Of a stretch of DNA of 64,000 nucleotides, positions 25,823 to 34,578 are shown one piece after another. The stretch comes from CALMEC01 sp963706315 (lineage in GTDB: Bacteria; Actinomycetota; Thermoleophilia; Miltoncostaeales; Miltoncostaeaceae), in the NCBI GenBank assembly GCA_963706315.1, contig CAVPMA010000005.1, forward strand, positions 1 to 64,000, in the 5' to 3' direction. A model generated the notes under the pieces. It was not told the origin of the DNA, searched no databases, and worked only from the letters and a program-made list of their open reading frames with translations. A program made the translations under genes and the position numbers. How positions within the stretch are numbered: the first letter of the stretch is position 1; every line of letters starts with the position of its first letter.

Positions 25823-27070
25823 GTGGACGCCACCGACCGTCGTCACCGCACGGCCAAGAGGACCACACCGACCGGGCGCATCGCGCTGCTCGGTCTGATC
25901 GCCGTCGCAGGTGCGTGCGTGCTCGGGGGCGTGTCATCGGCAGCGGGCGCCACGGCGCCCTCGAAGCTGGAGGGGGAGCGGCTCAGCGTCGCGAAGACCT
26001 CGGGGCAGGTGGCGCGTGAGGCGGGAAGAAGCGGGGGCCGGGTACTCGTGCTCACGGGCGCATTGGGCGCTCGCGCGGCGATCCGCACCTCCGGCTCGGC
26101 CCGTCTGAACGTGCTCGTGCGGGTGGCCGGCTGCCGGGGCCTGCCGAAGCTCACCGTTGCCCTCAACCGCACGCTCGTGATCTCGACGACCGTGCGCCGA
26201 CCGGGCTGGCACGTCGTGTCGTCCCCCAAGGCGATCCGGGCAGGGACCTACACCGTCACGACACGGCTCGCCAATCAGGCGGGCGGCGCGTGCCGGCGCG
26301 CGGTGCGGATCGACAGGCTGTTCTTCTCGGCAGCCGCCGTCGCGCGCCCGGTCGCGCCACCGGCCGCAGCTTGGTGGCGCCCCGCCCAGAACACCACATG
26401 GCAGTGGCAGCTCAGCGGATCGCTCAACCAGTCGGTGGCCGCGCAGATGTACGACATCGACCTCTTCGATCGCAGCGCGGGTGATGTTGCGTCGCTGCAC
26501 GCGAAGGGCCGGAAGGTGATCTGCTACTTCAGCGCCGGGAGCTACGAGGGCGGCCGTCCCGACTCCTCGAGCTTCCCGCAGGCGGTGCTCGGCGACGTCC
26601 TGGACGGCTGGCCGAACGAGAAGTGGCTCGACATCCGGCGAGTCGACCTGCTGCGCCCGATCATGACCAAGCGGCTCGATTTGTGCCGTCAGAAGGGATT
26701 CGACGGTGTCGAGGCCGACAACGTCGACGGGTACTCCAACAGCACCGGATTCCCGCTGAAGGCCGCCGATCAGCTTGCCTACAACCGATTCCTGGCAACC
26801 GAGGCCCACGCCCGCGGTCTTTCGATCGGGCTGAAGAACGACCTCGGTCAGGCCGCCGCACTCGAGCCGTCGTTCGACTTCGCGGTCAACGAGCAATGCT
26901 TCCAGTACAACGAGTGCAACCTGCTCAGCCCGTTCCTCAACGCCGGCAAAGCCGTGTTCAACGCCGAGTACGACGCCGCCACGAGTTCGTTCTGTCCCAA
27001 GGCGCGTTTGCTCAAGATCATGGCGATCCGCAAGAACCTGTCGCTCGACGCGTTCCGCGAGACCTGCTGA
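25823..27070 (+). CDS. Secreted GH114-type endo-alpha-1,4-polygalactosaminidase-like protein
   Basis: About 415 residues. GTG 25823 follows GAGGGGA by 5 nt and gives a basic start plus membrane/signal segment (RIALLGLIAVAGACVLGGVS); earlier in-frame starts lack this. An N-terminal domain of about 130 residues of unknown type precedes the catalytic TIM barrel: WWRPAQNTTWQWQLSG, YDIDLFDRS, KVICYFSAGSYEGGRPD, WLDIRRVD, GFDGVEADNVDGYSN with candidate catalytic acids, LSIGLKNDLGQ and FAVNEQCFQYNEC. These are typical of GH114, which cleaves galactosamine polymers and includes fungal Ega3; the PelA hydrolase domain is related. It converges on the spherulin-4 gene with 8 nt between stops. Confidence 0.85.
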   Translation: MDATDRRHRTAKRTTPTGRIALLGLIAVAGACVLGGVSSAAGATAPSKLEGERLSVAKTSGQVAREAGRSGGRVLVLTGALGARAAIRTSGSARLNVLVRVAGCRGLPKLTVALNRTLVISTTVRRPGWHVVSSPKAIRAGTYTVTTRLANQAGGACRRAVRIDRLFFSAAAVARPVAPPAAAWWRPAQNTTWQWQLSGSLNQSVAAQMYDIDLFDRSAGDVASLHAKGRKVICYFSAGSYEGGRPDSSSFPQAVLGDVLDGWPNEKWLDIRRVDLLRPIMTKRLDLCRQKGFDGVEADNVDGYSNSTGFPLKAADQLAYNRFLATEAHARGLSIGLKNDLGQAAALEPSFDFAVNEQCFQYNECNLLSPFLNAGKAVFNAEYDAATSSFCPKARLLKIMAIRKNLSLDAFRETC

Positions 27071-27078
27071 CGCTCCCA

Positions 27079-27828
27079 TCATTCGCATTCCGCCAGTCGT
27101 GACTGCTGCTCGACGAGCGTCGCCGGGAGGGAGCGCCACGGGTTCGGCTGAGTTCCCGAGTTGACGTAGACGTAGTCGGCCCGAGGCGTGTCCACCACCT
27201 GGAGCGCCTCGGCGTCGGTTGCGTCGTAGACGAGGTTCGCCGTCTGCGTCTTCGAGAACCCGGCGAGGCCGTCCAGAACCGGTTCGGTCCGAGTGCGGTA
27301 GTCGGCGTAGCGGCCCTCGAACGTCACCACGATGTCGGCCAGGTCGAAGTACCCCGGCGCCGGCACCATCCCCGGGTTGAAGACGATCAACCGGCCGGGC
27401 GACGTCCGCAGCGACGCGCTCAGGGCTGCGTAGTACGGGAGCTCCGCCTCGGCCGACGAGACCTCGTCGACGAAGATGTCGCTCACCCGGTACCACGCCG
27501 CGTACCGGTCGATCTCCGAGCGCACGATGCTCGGGTCACGACGGGCGTAGTCGGTCGGCACGTATCCGAGCACGCGTAGCCCGGCCCGTCGCAGCCGCAC
27601 GATCGCCTCCACGAACGCCTTCTGGATGACGACCCCCGGCCCGTTGTCGGGGTTCACGATAACGAGCGCGGACGGTGATGAGCGCCGCACGAGCTCGTTG
27701 AGCTCATGGGGCGCGACGTACGCCGGGATGAGCGACGCGTGGTGTGACGTGCATGCCTGCTCGGACGCCTGACCGCCACAGGCGGCGAGGGTCGTGGCCG
27801 CCGCGCCGGCGAGCGTGAGCGCCACCAA
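27079..27828 (-). CDS. Spherulin-4-like lipoprotein (GH135-type glycan hydrolase fold)
   Basis: About 249 residues: a hydrophobic leader with lipobox LAAC, then a TIM-barrel-like chain: LIPAYVAPHELNEL, ALVIVNPDNGPG, RRAGLRVLGYVPTDYARRD, EIDRYAAWYRVSDIFVDEVS, LIVFNPGMVPAPGYFDLADI and VVTFEGRYADYRT. These blocks are diagnostic of the spherulin-4 family, whose fungal member Sph3 cleaves galactosaminogalactan. TTG 27828 is the start used, although a CTG five codons upstream would add a useful arginine. It is the last gene of the EPS operon, 43 nt after the PelG-like gene. Probably a lipid-anchored matrix hydrolase. Confidence 0.85.
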   Translation of the reverse strand: MVALTLAGAAATTLAACGGQASEQACTSHHASLIPAYVAPHELNELVRRSSPSALVIVNPDNGPGVVIQKAFVEAIVRLRRAGLRVLGYVPTDYARRDPSIVRSEIDRYAAWYRVSDIFVDEVSSAEAELPYYAALSASLRTSPGRLIVFNPGMVPAPGYFDLADIVVTFEGRYADYRTRTEPVLDGLAGFSKTQTANLVYDATDAEALQVVDTPRADYVYVNSGTQPNPWRSLPATLVEQQSRLAECE

Positions 27829-27871
27829 CAGGGCGCGTGTCAGCGCACGGCTCCGCTGTCACCGGGCTGCG

Positions 27872-29197
27872 TCACGTGATGCGCAACCGGGTGGCCAGCG
27901 TCGTCGCCGGGCGGCTCAGCACGAAGACCGCGGTGGGGAGCGAGATCAGCACGACCACCGACGCGCCGGTGATGAGGCCGAACCCGGCAATGTCCACGCC
28001 ATCCCAGGACGAGACGGCCATCTCGGCGCCAACCCCGAGGAGGAGGGCGACGACGGCCGAGCCGCCGCGCCCGACCGCTTCGAGGAGGCCGACGAGCAGC
28101 GTTGCGAGCGCGACGAGGCCGAACCCGACAAGCACGCTCGCGCCGCTCATCTCCACGCCAAGGAGCTGCGCCCCGAACACGAGCAGCAGCGAGAGCGCGG
28201 TGGTGAGGAAGACGAGGCGTCCGACGGAGCCGAAGAGCAGACCGAGCGGCGCACGCGACCTGCCACGGACGGTCCCGCTGGAGACGGGCACCCCGGCGAC
28301 CGCCTGGGGCAGGACGTGGTGGAACCGCCACAGGTACGAGCCTGCCCAGAAGCTCGCGATCGTCGACGGCAGCAGGCCGAGCGCGGGCACCGCGCCGAGG
28401 GTCCAGTCGATGCTGCGGTCGATCACGAGGAGCGCGCCGATTCCGAGGCCGATCGCCGTCGCGGTCCCGACACGCCCCCAGCGGCCGGCTTGGTGGGTGG
28501 GCTCGTTGTTGTTGACCGCTGTGGTGACCGCCAGGATGACCGCAACGGTGGTGGCTGAGCCCACGCCCGCCAGCACCGCGATCGACGACAGGCCCGCGAA
28601 CATCCCCATTGTCGCGAGAAGAACGAGCCCGACGTATCCGTCGGAAAGGCGCGACGCGATAAGGATCGTACCGCCGGTCCAGGTCACGGTCAGCAGCCCT
28701 GCAACGAGACCGCTGCGTCCGAAGATCGCCGCCGGCACGAGGATGAGCGCGGCCGAAACCAACGCGATGACCAACGGGTGCCTCCCGAGGATCACCGTCC
28801 CCTTGGGCCGGCTGAGGTAGCGGCTGTTGACGCCCCACTGCAGCGCCACGGTGAGCGGCAGGGCGATGCGCAGCGCGTTCTCCACGAGCTGCCCGCCGAG
28901 GTCGTCGCCGAGCGGCGCGGCCCAGCACGCGATGGCGACCATGGCCACGATGAAGCCGACCGCCTCGAGCGCGAGCCCCTCAAGCCGTTTCGGGGCGGGC
29001 AGCCTGCCGGTGCTTGGCAGGCGCTTCTCGTCGCCCGACTGGGTGATGCGCTCGCCGGCGTCGAGCGCTCCGCCTGCCGGAACCCCGACCCAGGCCTCGA
29101 GCACGACCGCCGCCTCGAGCATGTCCTGTGGCTTGCGTCCGAGGCGAGCCTCGACGATGTCCTCGGCCCGGCGGGTTTCGAGGCTCGCCGGCGTCAC
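27872..29197 (-). CDS. Polytopic membrane protein, PelG-like by position and topology
   Basis: About 441 residues with 10-12 hydrophobic helices after an N-terminal cytoplasmic stretch (RRAEDIVEARLGRKPQDMLE). Examples are LALEAVGFIVAMVAIACWA, LVIALVSAALILVPAAIF and ALSLLLVFGAQLLGV. GTG 29197 overlaps the stop of the PelF gene in GTGA. In Pel systems PelG, a 12-helix protein, works with PelF to make and move the polymer across the membrane, so its place directly after PelF suggests that role. I cannot point to a PelG-specific motif, so the name rests on context, size and topology. Confidence 0.6.
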   Translation of the reverse strand: MTPASLETRRAEDIVEARLGRKPQDMLEAAVVLEAWVGVPAGGALDAGERITQSGDEKRLPSTGRLPAPKRLEGLALEAVGFIVAMVAIACWAAPLGDDLGGQLVENALRIALPLTVALQWGVNSRYLSRPKGTVILGRHPLVIALVSAALILVPAAIFGRSGLVAGLLTVTWTGGTILIASRLSDGYVGLVLLATMGMFAGLSSIAVLAGVGSATTVAVILAVTTAVNNNEPTHQAGRWGRVGTATAIGLGIGALLVIDRSIDWTLGAVPALGLLPSTIASFWAGSYLWRFHHVLPQAVAGVPVSSGTVRGRSRAPLGLLFGSVGRLVFLTTALSLLLVFGAQLLGVEMSGASVLVGFGLVALATLLVGLLEAVGRGGSAVVALLLGVGAEMAVSSWDGVDIAGFGLITGASVVVLISLPTAVFVLSRPATTLATRLRIT

Positions 29198-30726
29198 CGG
29201 CCGACCCCGGCCATGCGCGCGCTCGGATGCGCGGCGGTGATCAGGAGCTCCCGGTAGCCGTCGAGGCAGAACGCCTCGTCGAACACCCGGTGCAGGCGCC
29301 GATGCCCACGCCTCCCGAGGCGCCACGCCAGATCTGGGTTTCGCAGCAGCGTGGTGAGGCCCATCGAGAGGGCGAACGTATCTCCCGGCGGAGTGACGAT
29401 GCCGCAGCCCTTCACCACGTCGGGTACGCCGCCCACCCCGGTCGAGACGACGGGGCGCGCCTCGCTCATCGCCTCCAGGATCGACATGGGGAGCCCTTCG
29501 GAGATGCTCGTCATCAGCACCACGTCAGCGTCGCGGATCACGCCGTTGGGGTCGCTGGTACGCCCCATGAACCGGAAGCGGTTGCCGAGACCGAGCCGGG
29601 TATGCAGCGTCGAGCAGGATCGCGCGTAGGCCTCTTCGCCGTCGGTCACCGGACCGAAGTGCAGGAAGGTGGCGTCGGGCACGCGGTCGAGGGTCTCGTC
29701 GGCGACCCGCAGCATCGTGTGGACGTCCTTCAGCGGGTCGATGCGCCCGATCGACACGACCGTTCGCCGCTTCGGCGGCGGTTCGGGCAGGCCGCTCGAC
29801 TGCAGGCCGTTGCGCAGCACGAGGATCTTCTCGGGGTCGACGCCGAGGCCCTGTTCCCACACGGCGTTCGCCTCGGTGACGGGCGACACCACGTCGGCCG
29901 CGTCGTACGACGCGCGCGCGAGGCCGCGGGCGAGCCGGGTCGCCACGAACCGCCCTCCTGGCGAGTCGCGTCCGCGGACCGCGGCGAGGTATGCCTCGCG
30001 GACGTAGACGCCGTGCTCGGTCACCACCATCGGGGTTCCGTGAAGCCGCTTGTGCACGATGGCCGGGATGCCGGCCCAACCGGCGGCGGTCACGTGGAGC
30101 ACGTCGGTCTCGGGCGTCGGCACCACCGCGGTGCGCGCCACCCAGTAGAGCATCTGGTAGAGCGCCGCCGCCTCGACGAGGTCGACGTCGGGTGGCGTGC
30201 CGGCCCCGGGCGCCTGCTCGTCGAGCACCGCCGTCAGGCCGGTGAGGAACGTCTCCCACCCATTGTCGGACCGGAACGCGCGGCGGACGCCAACGGGGTT
30301 GGCGCGGCACCACACGAGTGCGTCCGTGAGCGCCTCCAGGTCGGCGTCCCATGCGATGAGGCCCCGAACGAGCCGGTCGGGGAGCGACCGGCCGGCGGCA
30401 TCGCGGTTACGGCGCTTGAATCGGCCGTGCGGAATCTCCTCGGACCACAGCTCGATGCGGCCGACCTGGGAGGCGTGCGGCGGCAGCTGGTATACGGGCG
30501 GCCTGCCGTGCGCCGCGATGATGGGAAGCACCTGCCAGTCGATCTCGGTGAGGTTGCGCAGCAGCAGGTCGCACCACGAGCTCACGCCGCCGATGGCGTA
30601 CGGATAGGTGCCTTCCGTGATGAGAAGGACGCGGGGGCGCCGGCGGACCGGGCTGTCCCGCTGGTCGGCGCGGAGGGCGGTGACGGTTGCCGGTGCGGGC
30701 CGGTCCCCGTGATTGTCGTCAATCAC
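29194..30726 (-). CDS. pelF: PelF-type family 4 glycosyltransferase
   Basis: A cytosolic GT4 enzyme of 510 residues. The N-terminal PelF-specific block reads LLITEGTYPYAIGGVSSWCD, and the middle has VTEHGVYVREAYLA; both are marks of PelF. The C-terminal Rossmann domain carries VVSIGRIDPLKDVHTML, FMGRTSDPNGVIRDADV and TSISEGLPMSILEAMSEARP with the EX7E-type nucleotide-sugar site, then STGVGGVPDVV. PelF polymerises UDP-GalNAc-derived sugars in Pel exopolysaccharide synthesis. GTG 30726 lies 6 nt after the preceding gene. The family call is strong; the actual polymer composition is inferred. Confidence 0.88.
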   Translation of the reverse strand: MIDDNHGDRPAPATVTALRADQRDSPVRRRPRVLLITEGTYPYAIGGVSSWCDLLLRNLTEIDWQVLPIIAAHGRPPVYQLPPHASQVGRIELWSEEIPHGRFKRRNRDAAGRSLPDRLVRGLIAWDADLEALTDALVWCRANPVGVRRAFRSDNGWETFLTGLTAVLDEQAPGAGTPPDVDLVEAAALYQMLYWVARTAVVPTPETDVLHVTAAGWAGIPAIVHKRLHGTPMVVTEHGVYVREAYLAAVRGRDSPGGRFVATRLARGLARASYDAADVVSPVTEANAVWEQGLGVDPEKILVLRNGLQSSGLPEPPPKRRTVVSIGRIDPLKDVHTMLRVADETLDRVPDATFLHFGPVTDGEEAYARSCSTLHTRLGLGNRFRFMGRTSDPNGVIRDADVVLMTSISEGLPMSILEAMSEARPVVSTGVGGVPDVVKGCGIVTPPGDTFALSMGLTTLLRNPDLAWRLGRRGHRRLHRVFDEAFCLDGYRELLITAAHPSARMAGVGR

Positions 30727-30732
30727 GATGCG

Positions 30733-31233
30733 TCAGAAGTTCCCCTCGCCGGTGGTGAGTTGGATGACCGACGCCTCCGGCTGCTCGTCGGGCTGCTCGG
30801 CGGCGAAGCCGGGTGAGAGTGCTTCGAGAGCGATCTGGACGCGCGCCATCGCTCGCTGGATCTCGCCGGTGAGCTCGAGCAGCGATTCGCGCAGGACGTG
30901 TGCCTCGACGAGCACCTGGGTGGCGTCGTCCTGAAGGTCTTCCGGGTCGTGCTCGGCCGGGACGGCGCGGGCACGTTCGATGACCCGCCCGACGCCGGGC
31001 GGCTGGTGTTGGGCGGCCTTCAGCCATGCGTTCTCCTCCCGCAGGAGCATGAGCTCCGCGAGCATGGCCGGGATGGAATCCGGACGCGGTTCGGTGGCGG
31101 ATGCCTTCGGTTGTGCCGAGCGCTTGAAGCGCCGGTGGCGGACCGGGGTCGTCTCGTCGGGAAACCGACCGTCCGTGGCGGCGACGTTGTCGTTCGAGGC
31201 GTTCGTGTCCGAGTGACGGTGGCGTGTGCTCAT
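30733..31233 (-). CDS. Hypothetical coiled-coil protein in EPS operon, 166 aa
   Basis: Starts MSTRHRHSDTNASNDNVAAT with a polar, basic N-terminal third. Two helical stretches follow: IPAMLAELMLLREENAWLKA, which looks like a coiled coil, and DDATQVLVEAHVLRESLLEL, then QRAMARVQIALEAL. No membrane helix or catalytic motif. It lies 6 nt before the PelF-type gene and 90 nt after the deacetylase gene, so it is probably cotranscribed. It could be a cytosolic scaffold or regulator for the PelF/PelG pair, replacing PelD/PelE-type partners. That role is only inferred. Confidence 0.6.
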   Translation of the reverse strand: MSTRHRHSDTNASNDNVAATDGRFPDETTPVRHRRFKRSAQPKASATEPRPDSIPAMLAELMLLREENAWLKAAQHQPPGVGRVIERARAVPAEHDPEDLQDDATQVLVEAHVLRESLLELTGEIQRAMARVQIALEALSPGFAAEQPDEQPEASVIQLTTGEGNF

Positions 31234-31323
31234 CTCACTCCCCTCGAGTGCGCGGCCTCCCCGACAATGCGGGGAGGCTCGCTGCGGTCGTCTGCGTGGT
31301 GATCGTCGTCATCGGCCGACCAT

Positions 31324-34103
31324 CTAGCCCTTCAGGAACGTGAAGGTGATGGCCTTCGCCGGGGTCTTCAGCCTGGGGCTGTTGCGACTCGCGCTGATGA
31401 CGAAGCGGTAGAGCGCGGGGCCGATCAGCTTGTTGTTGACGATCCGACCGGTGAAGACGTACTTGCCCGCGCCGGCCCTGGCGTCGCGCTGGATCGAGCC
31501 GAAGTTGACCCACTGCGTGATCCGCCTCTTGCCTTTTCGCACGACCTTCTTCTTCTGGACGACGATCCGGACCTTCGCGGCCGCGTTGAGCCGCCAGCGG
31601 ATGGTCGTGCCGCCGATGACCCTCCGCTTGCCCCTGACCTTCACGACCTTCTGCCCCTTGAACCTGCGGGGCGAGACGGTGACGTTCGTGAGGGTCAGTC
31701 GAGTGAGCCCACTTGCCGTCACGTTGCCCGGAGCGGGTGCCGGTCGGCGGCACGAGCACCCGGAGCCGGGGCCGGTCCTGGCATCAGGATCTGATTCGAC
31801 GCGGCCTGGCTGACGGAGGAGATCCAGTTGCCCGCCATCTCGACTACCCGGATGCTGAAGCCGCGGTCGATCGTGCCGGTCTTGTAGTTGGCGTCCACGA
31901 CCCCCGTGATGTTCACGCAGATCGGGCCGTTACAGCGCTGCCACTGGTAGCGGCCGCTGTAGAGGAGACCGGGGATCGCCCCGCTCAGCCACTGAGCGGG
32001 TGAGGCCGTGAGCGTCGCGCCGATCGCCCGTGCGCCGTTGGCGGTCGGAGGCGCGACGTTCAACGGATCGGCGGGCGTGAAGACGGTGTCTCCCGCGCCG
32101 ACGGTCGTCCAGCCGGAGCGCTGGCCACCGTAGACGTCTCCGACGCCGACGCCCGTGAGCGGCACGTCCATGGCCTGGGTCGCCACGACGTGAACCTGGC
32201 CGTCGAGGAGGTATCCGGAGGCGCGGCCCGCCGCGACGTTGGCGGCCCAGCCGGCCTGCTTCTGCAGGAGCTGGCCGGACTCGGCGAGCGTGGGCTGGAT
32301 GAGCGGCACGTTGAAGTAGGTCTTGTACCTCGCGAGCAGCGCGTCCAGGACGCCGGGGTCGCCGGCGGCGCCTGGGTGCTTGTAGAGGATGCCGAGGCCG
32401 TTCGCGTCGAGGATGAGGTTGGTCTGGTGGGCGTAGTGCGGCCGCGGGTCGTTGCCCATGAGGTGGCCGAACATGATCCCGACCTCGCTGTTGACGTAGC
32501 TCAGCTCGCCGTTGGCGGAGTTCGTGAGCCACAGCGCCTGCGAGTTGCGGCAGGTGGTGACCGCGCTGGCCACGCAGTGGCCATCGGCGCCGACGACGCT
32601 CGCGTTGGTGTAGAGCGAGTTGTACTCGTCGAGCTGGCCGGTCACGGGTCTCGACGTTGTAGTAGACGTTGGAGGGGTACCTCGGGACCGTCAGGGTGTT
32701 GGCCCCGATCAGGCGCTGGGCCGGCTTGGCGGAGGCGTCGTCGCCGGCCCACCTGATGCCGGTGTTGTTGAACGCGGAGGCGACATTGTTGTTGAGAGGA
32801 CACGGAGCGGTGCCGGCCGGGTTGCCGCACAGACCCGTGGGGAGGACCCCCAGGTAGGTTCCCAAGCCCGAATGCTCACCCGTGACGATCTCCTGCACGT
32901 TCAAGCCCGGAAGCTGGTGGTTCTGCCCAAAGGCGATGTTGTTGTTGATCTCTCCCGTCACGTCCGACGTGCTGGCCAGGTCGAACTGGAGGTGGGTGAA
33001 CGTGTGGTTCATCCACCGGAAGCTCGCCTTGTTGGCGAACAGGCCGTTGACGGGGTCGTCCGCGAGCGGGTCGCCGGCGACCGGTGGAACGAGGAGCGCG
33101 TTCGCGTCGATCGCGTCCTGGTAGCCCTGGCCGTTGAACAGGAAGTCGAGCGTGACGCCGTTGGCCTGCTGCCAGGCGACCGCGCCGGCGACGTCATTCG
33201 GGGTCATCCGCGCCTCGATGCACGCCGGCAGGTTGATCTGACCGCAGGTCGGTGCCGACGCGTCGCCGGGCGTGGTGTTGGCGACCGGGTCCCACAGCGA
33301 GTCCGGCAGGAAGATGTCGTCGATGTCCATCTTGAAGTAGTTGCGCTGCGTGCCGAGGTACACCCCTCGCGTGACCCAGCTCACCATGCCGTGGCGAAGC
33401 AGCTGGTTCTCGGTCTGGAACTGGTTGCTCGAGACGGTGAAGACCATCTCCTGGCGCAGGTCGATCGGGTCGGTGTAGATGCCGAGATATGAACCACCGC
33501 CCGGCCCACTCACGAGCGACGTGAACGTGTTCGGATCCGGGACCGCCGAGAAGCCGAACGAGAAGGGATCCATCGGGACGGGGCCCTTGAGGTACGGGAA
33601 CGCCTGGAGGCCGGTTGCGGTGAGCTGGCCGGTCTGGCCGGACTGGTCGGCGAACCCGGGGGGCACGGCCACGCCGTTAAGCCCGCGGGCGACCGCGGGG
33701 TTGAACGTGTCGCCGGTGACCGTGAGCTGCCGGATGCCGAACGTCGCCTCGTACTGGTTCAGCGTCGTCAGTTGTGCGAACGGGGCGCCGGTCGTGACGA
33801 TGACGGCCTGGTAGTTCGCGGTGTTCCCGGACGACAGCAGGCCGGGAGTGACCTGACCCGCTCGTACGGGCGTCGAAGGGGACGCCCTCGCGCCGCAGCA
33901 CCGACCTGCCAGGCGAGGTAGTCGGCCTGGGTGGTGCTGGGCCCGACGACGAGAACCTTGAGGTTCACGCGCTGGGTCGGCAGCGGCTGCGGGGGAACGG
34001 CTCCCTGAAGGAGCGGCGCGAGCGCCGCGAAGACGAGGACAGCGAGCGCGAGCAACCGGGAAGGGCGCAATGCGCGCGGACGAGCGGGCCAGTAGGACGA
34101 CAT
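31324..34103 (-). pseudogene. Secreted polysaccharide deacetylase, Agd3/CE18-like (frameshifted)
   Basis: Spans about 925 codons. A signal peptide starts at ATG 34103 (LLALAVLVFAALAPLLQG). A substrate-binding-type N-terminal part is followed by the deacetylase core: FKMDIDDIFLPDSLWD with the metal Asp pair, FRWMNHTFTHLQFD with the HxxxH-like ligands, and VGIMFGHLMGNDPRPHY. A beta-rich C-terminal module and a basic tail (RFKGQKVVKVRGKRR region) end at 31324. The frame breaks near 33903, 33862, 32645 and 31735. Agd3 deacetylates galactosaminogalactan, making it cationic and adhesive; PelA does the same for Pel. Sense is kept between breaks, so sequence error is as likely as decay. Confidence 0.65.
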
Positions 34104-34228
34104 GGGCGAGTGCCTCGGCAGTTCGTTGGTTTTCGGTGGAGGCACCTTAGACGGAACCCTCGGAGGTACATCACCCAACGAATGTGCGGTCTGACGCCTC
34201 CCCGAAGGTCGAGGGGCAGGACACACGC

Positions 34229-34248
34229 ACCTAGACGAAAGTCTAGGT
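34229..34248. promoter_or_regulatory. Perfect 8-bp palindrome, candidate operator (DevR-like core)
   Basis: The sequence reads ACCTAGAC GAAA GTCTAGGT, a perfect inverted repeat. On the minus strand the core is GACTTTCGTC, close to the GACTTT-AGTC core of DevR/DosR-type boxes bound by NarL-family regulators. It lies about 126 nt upstream of the deacetylase start at 34103, so it could control the EPS operon. As RNA it would form a short hairpin without a T run, so it is not a terminator. The remaining 475-nt gap (34104-34578) shows no convincing ORF. Confidence 0.5.
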
Positions 34249-34578
34249 CACCCCCGTCTGGGCGCCCGTCAGGAAACGACAGGCTCGCTGCCCCGAGAGG
34301 AGCGTCTCGAAGGAGTGAGATCGCCGATGGACAAAACGATCCTGGGCAGCGCTGTCCGAGGATGAGGTGCGCCGCCAGGGACAGCCGTCGGTCGGTCCCC
34401 AGAATCCGGGCCGTGACGACCCTCCAGGCGAAACTCCAAAAGTCTCACATCTCCAGAAAAGTCGCAAAATGCGGGAAAAGTTCGGCGGGTGGAGCACCGA
34501 TGCCGGCCGATCGGCCGCCCGGCGCCTCCAGTGGACCGCCGAGGCCCTGCCCGTGCGAACAGGTCGGGGAGACCCCTG

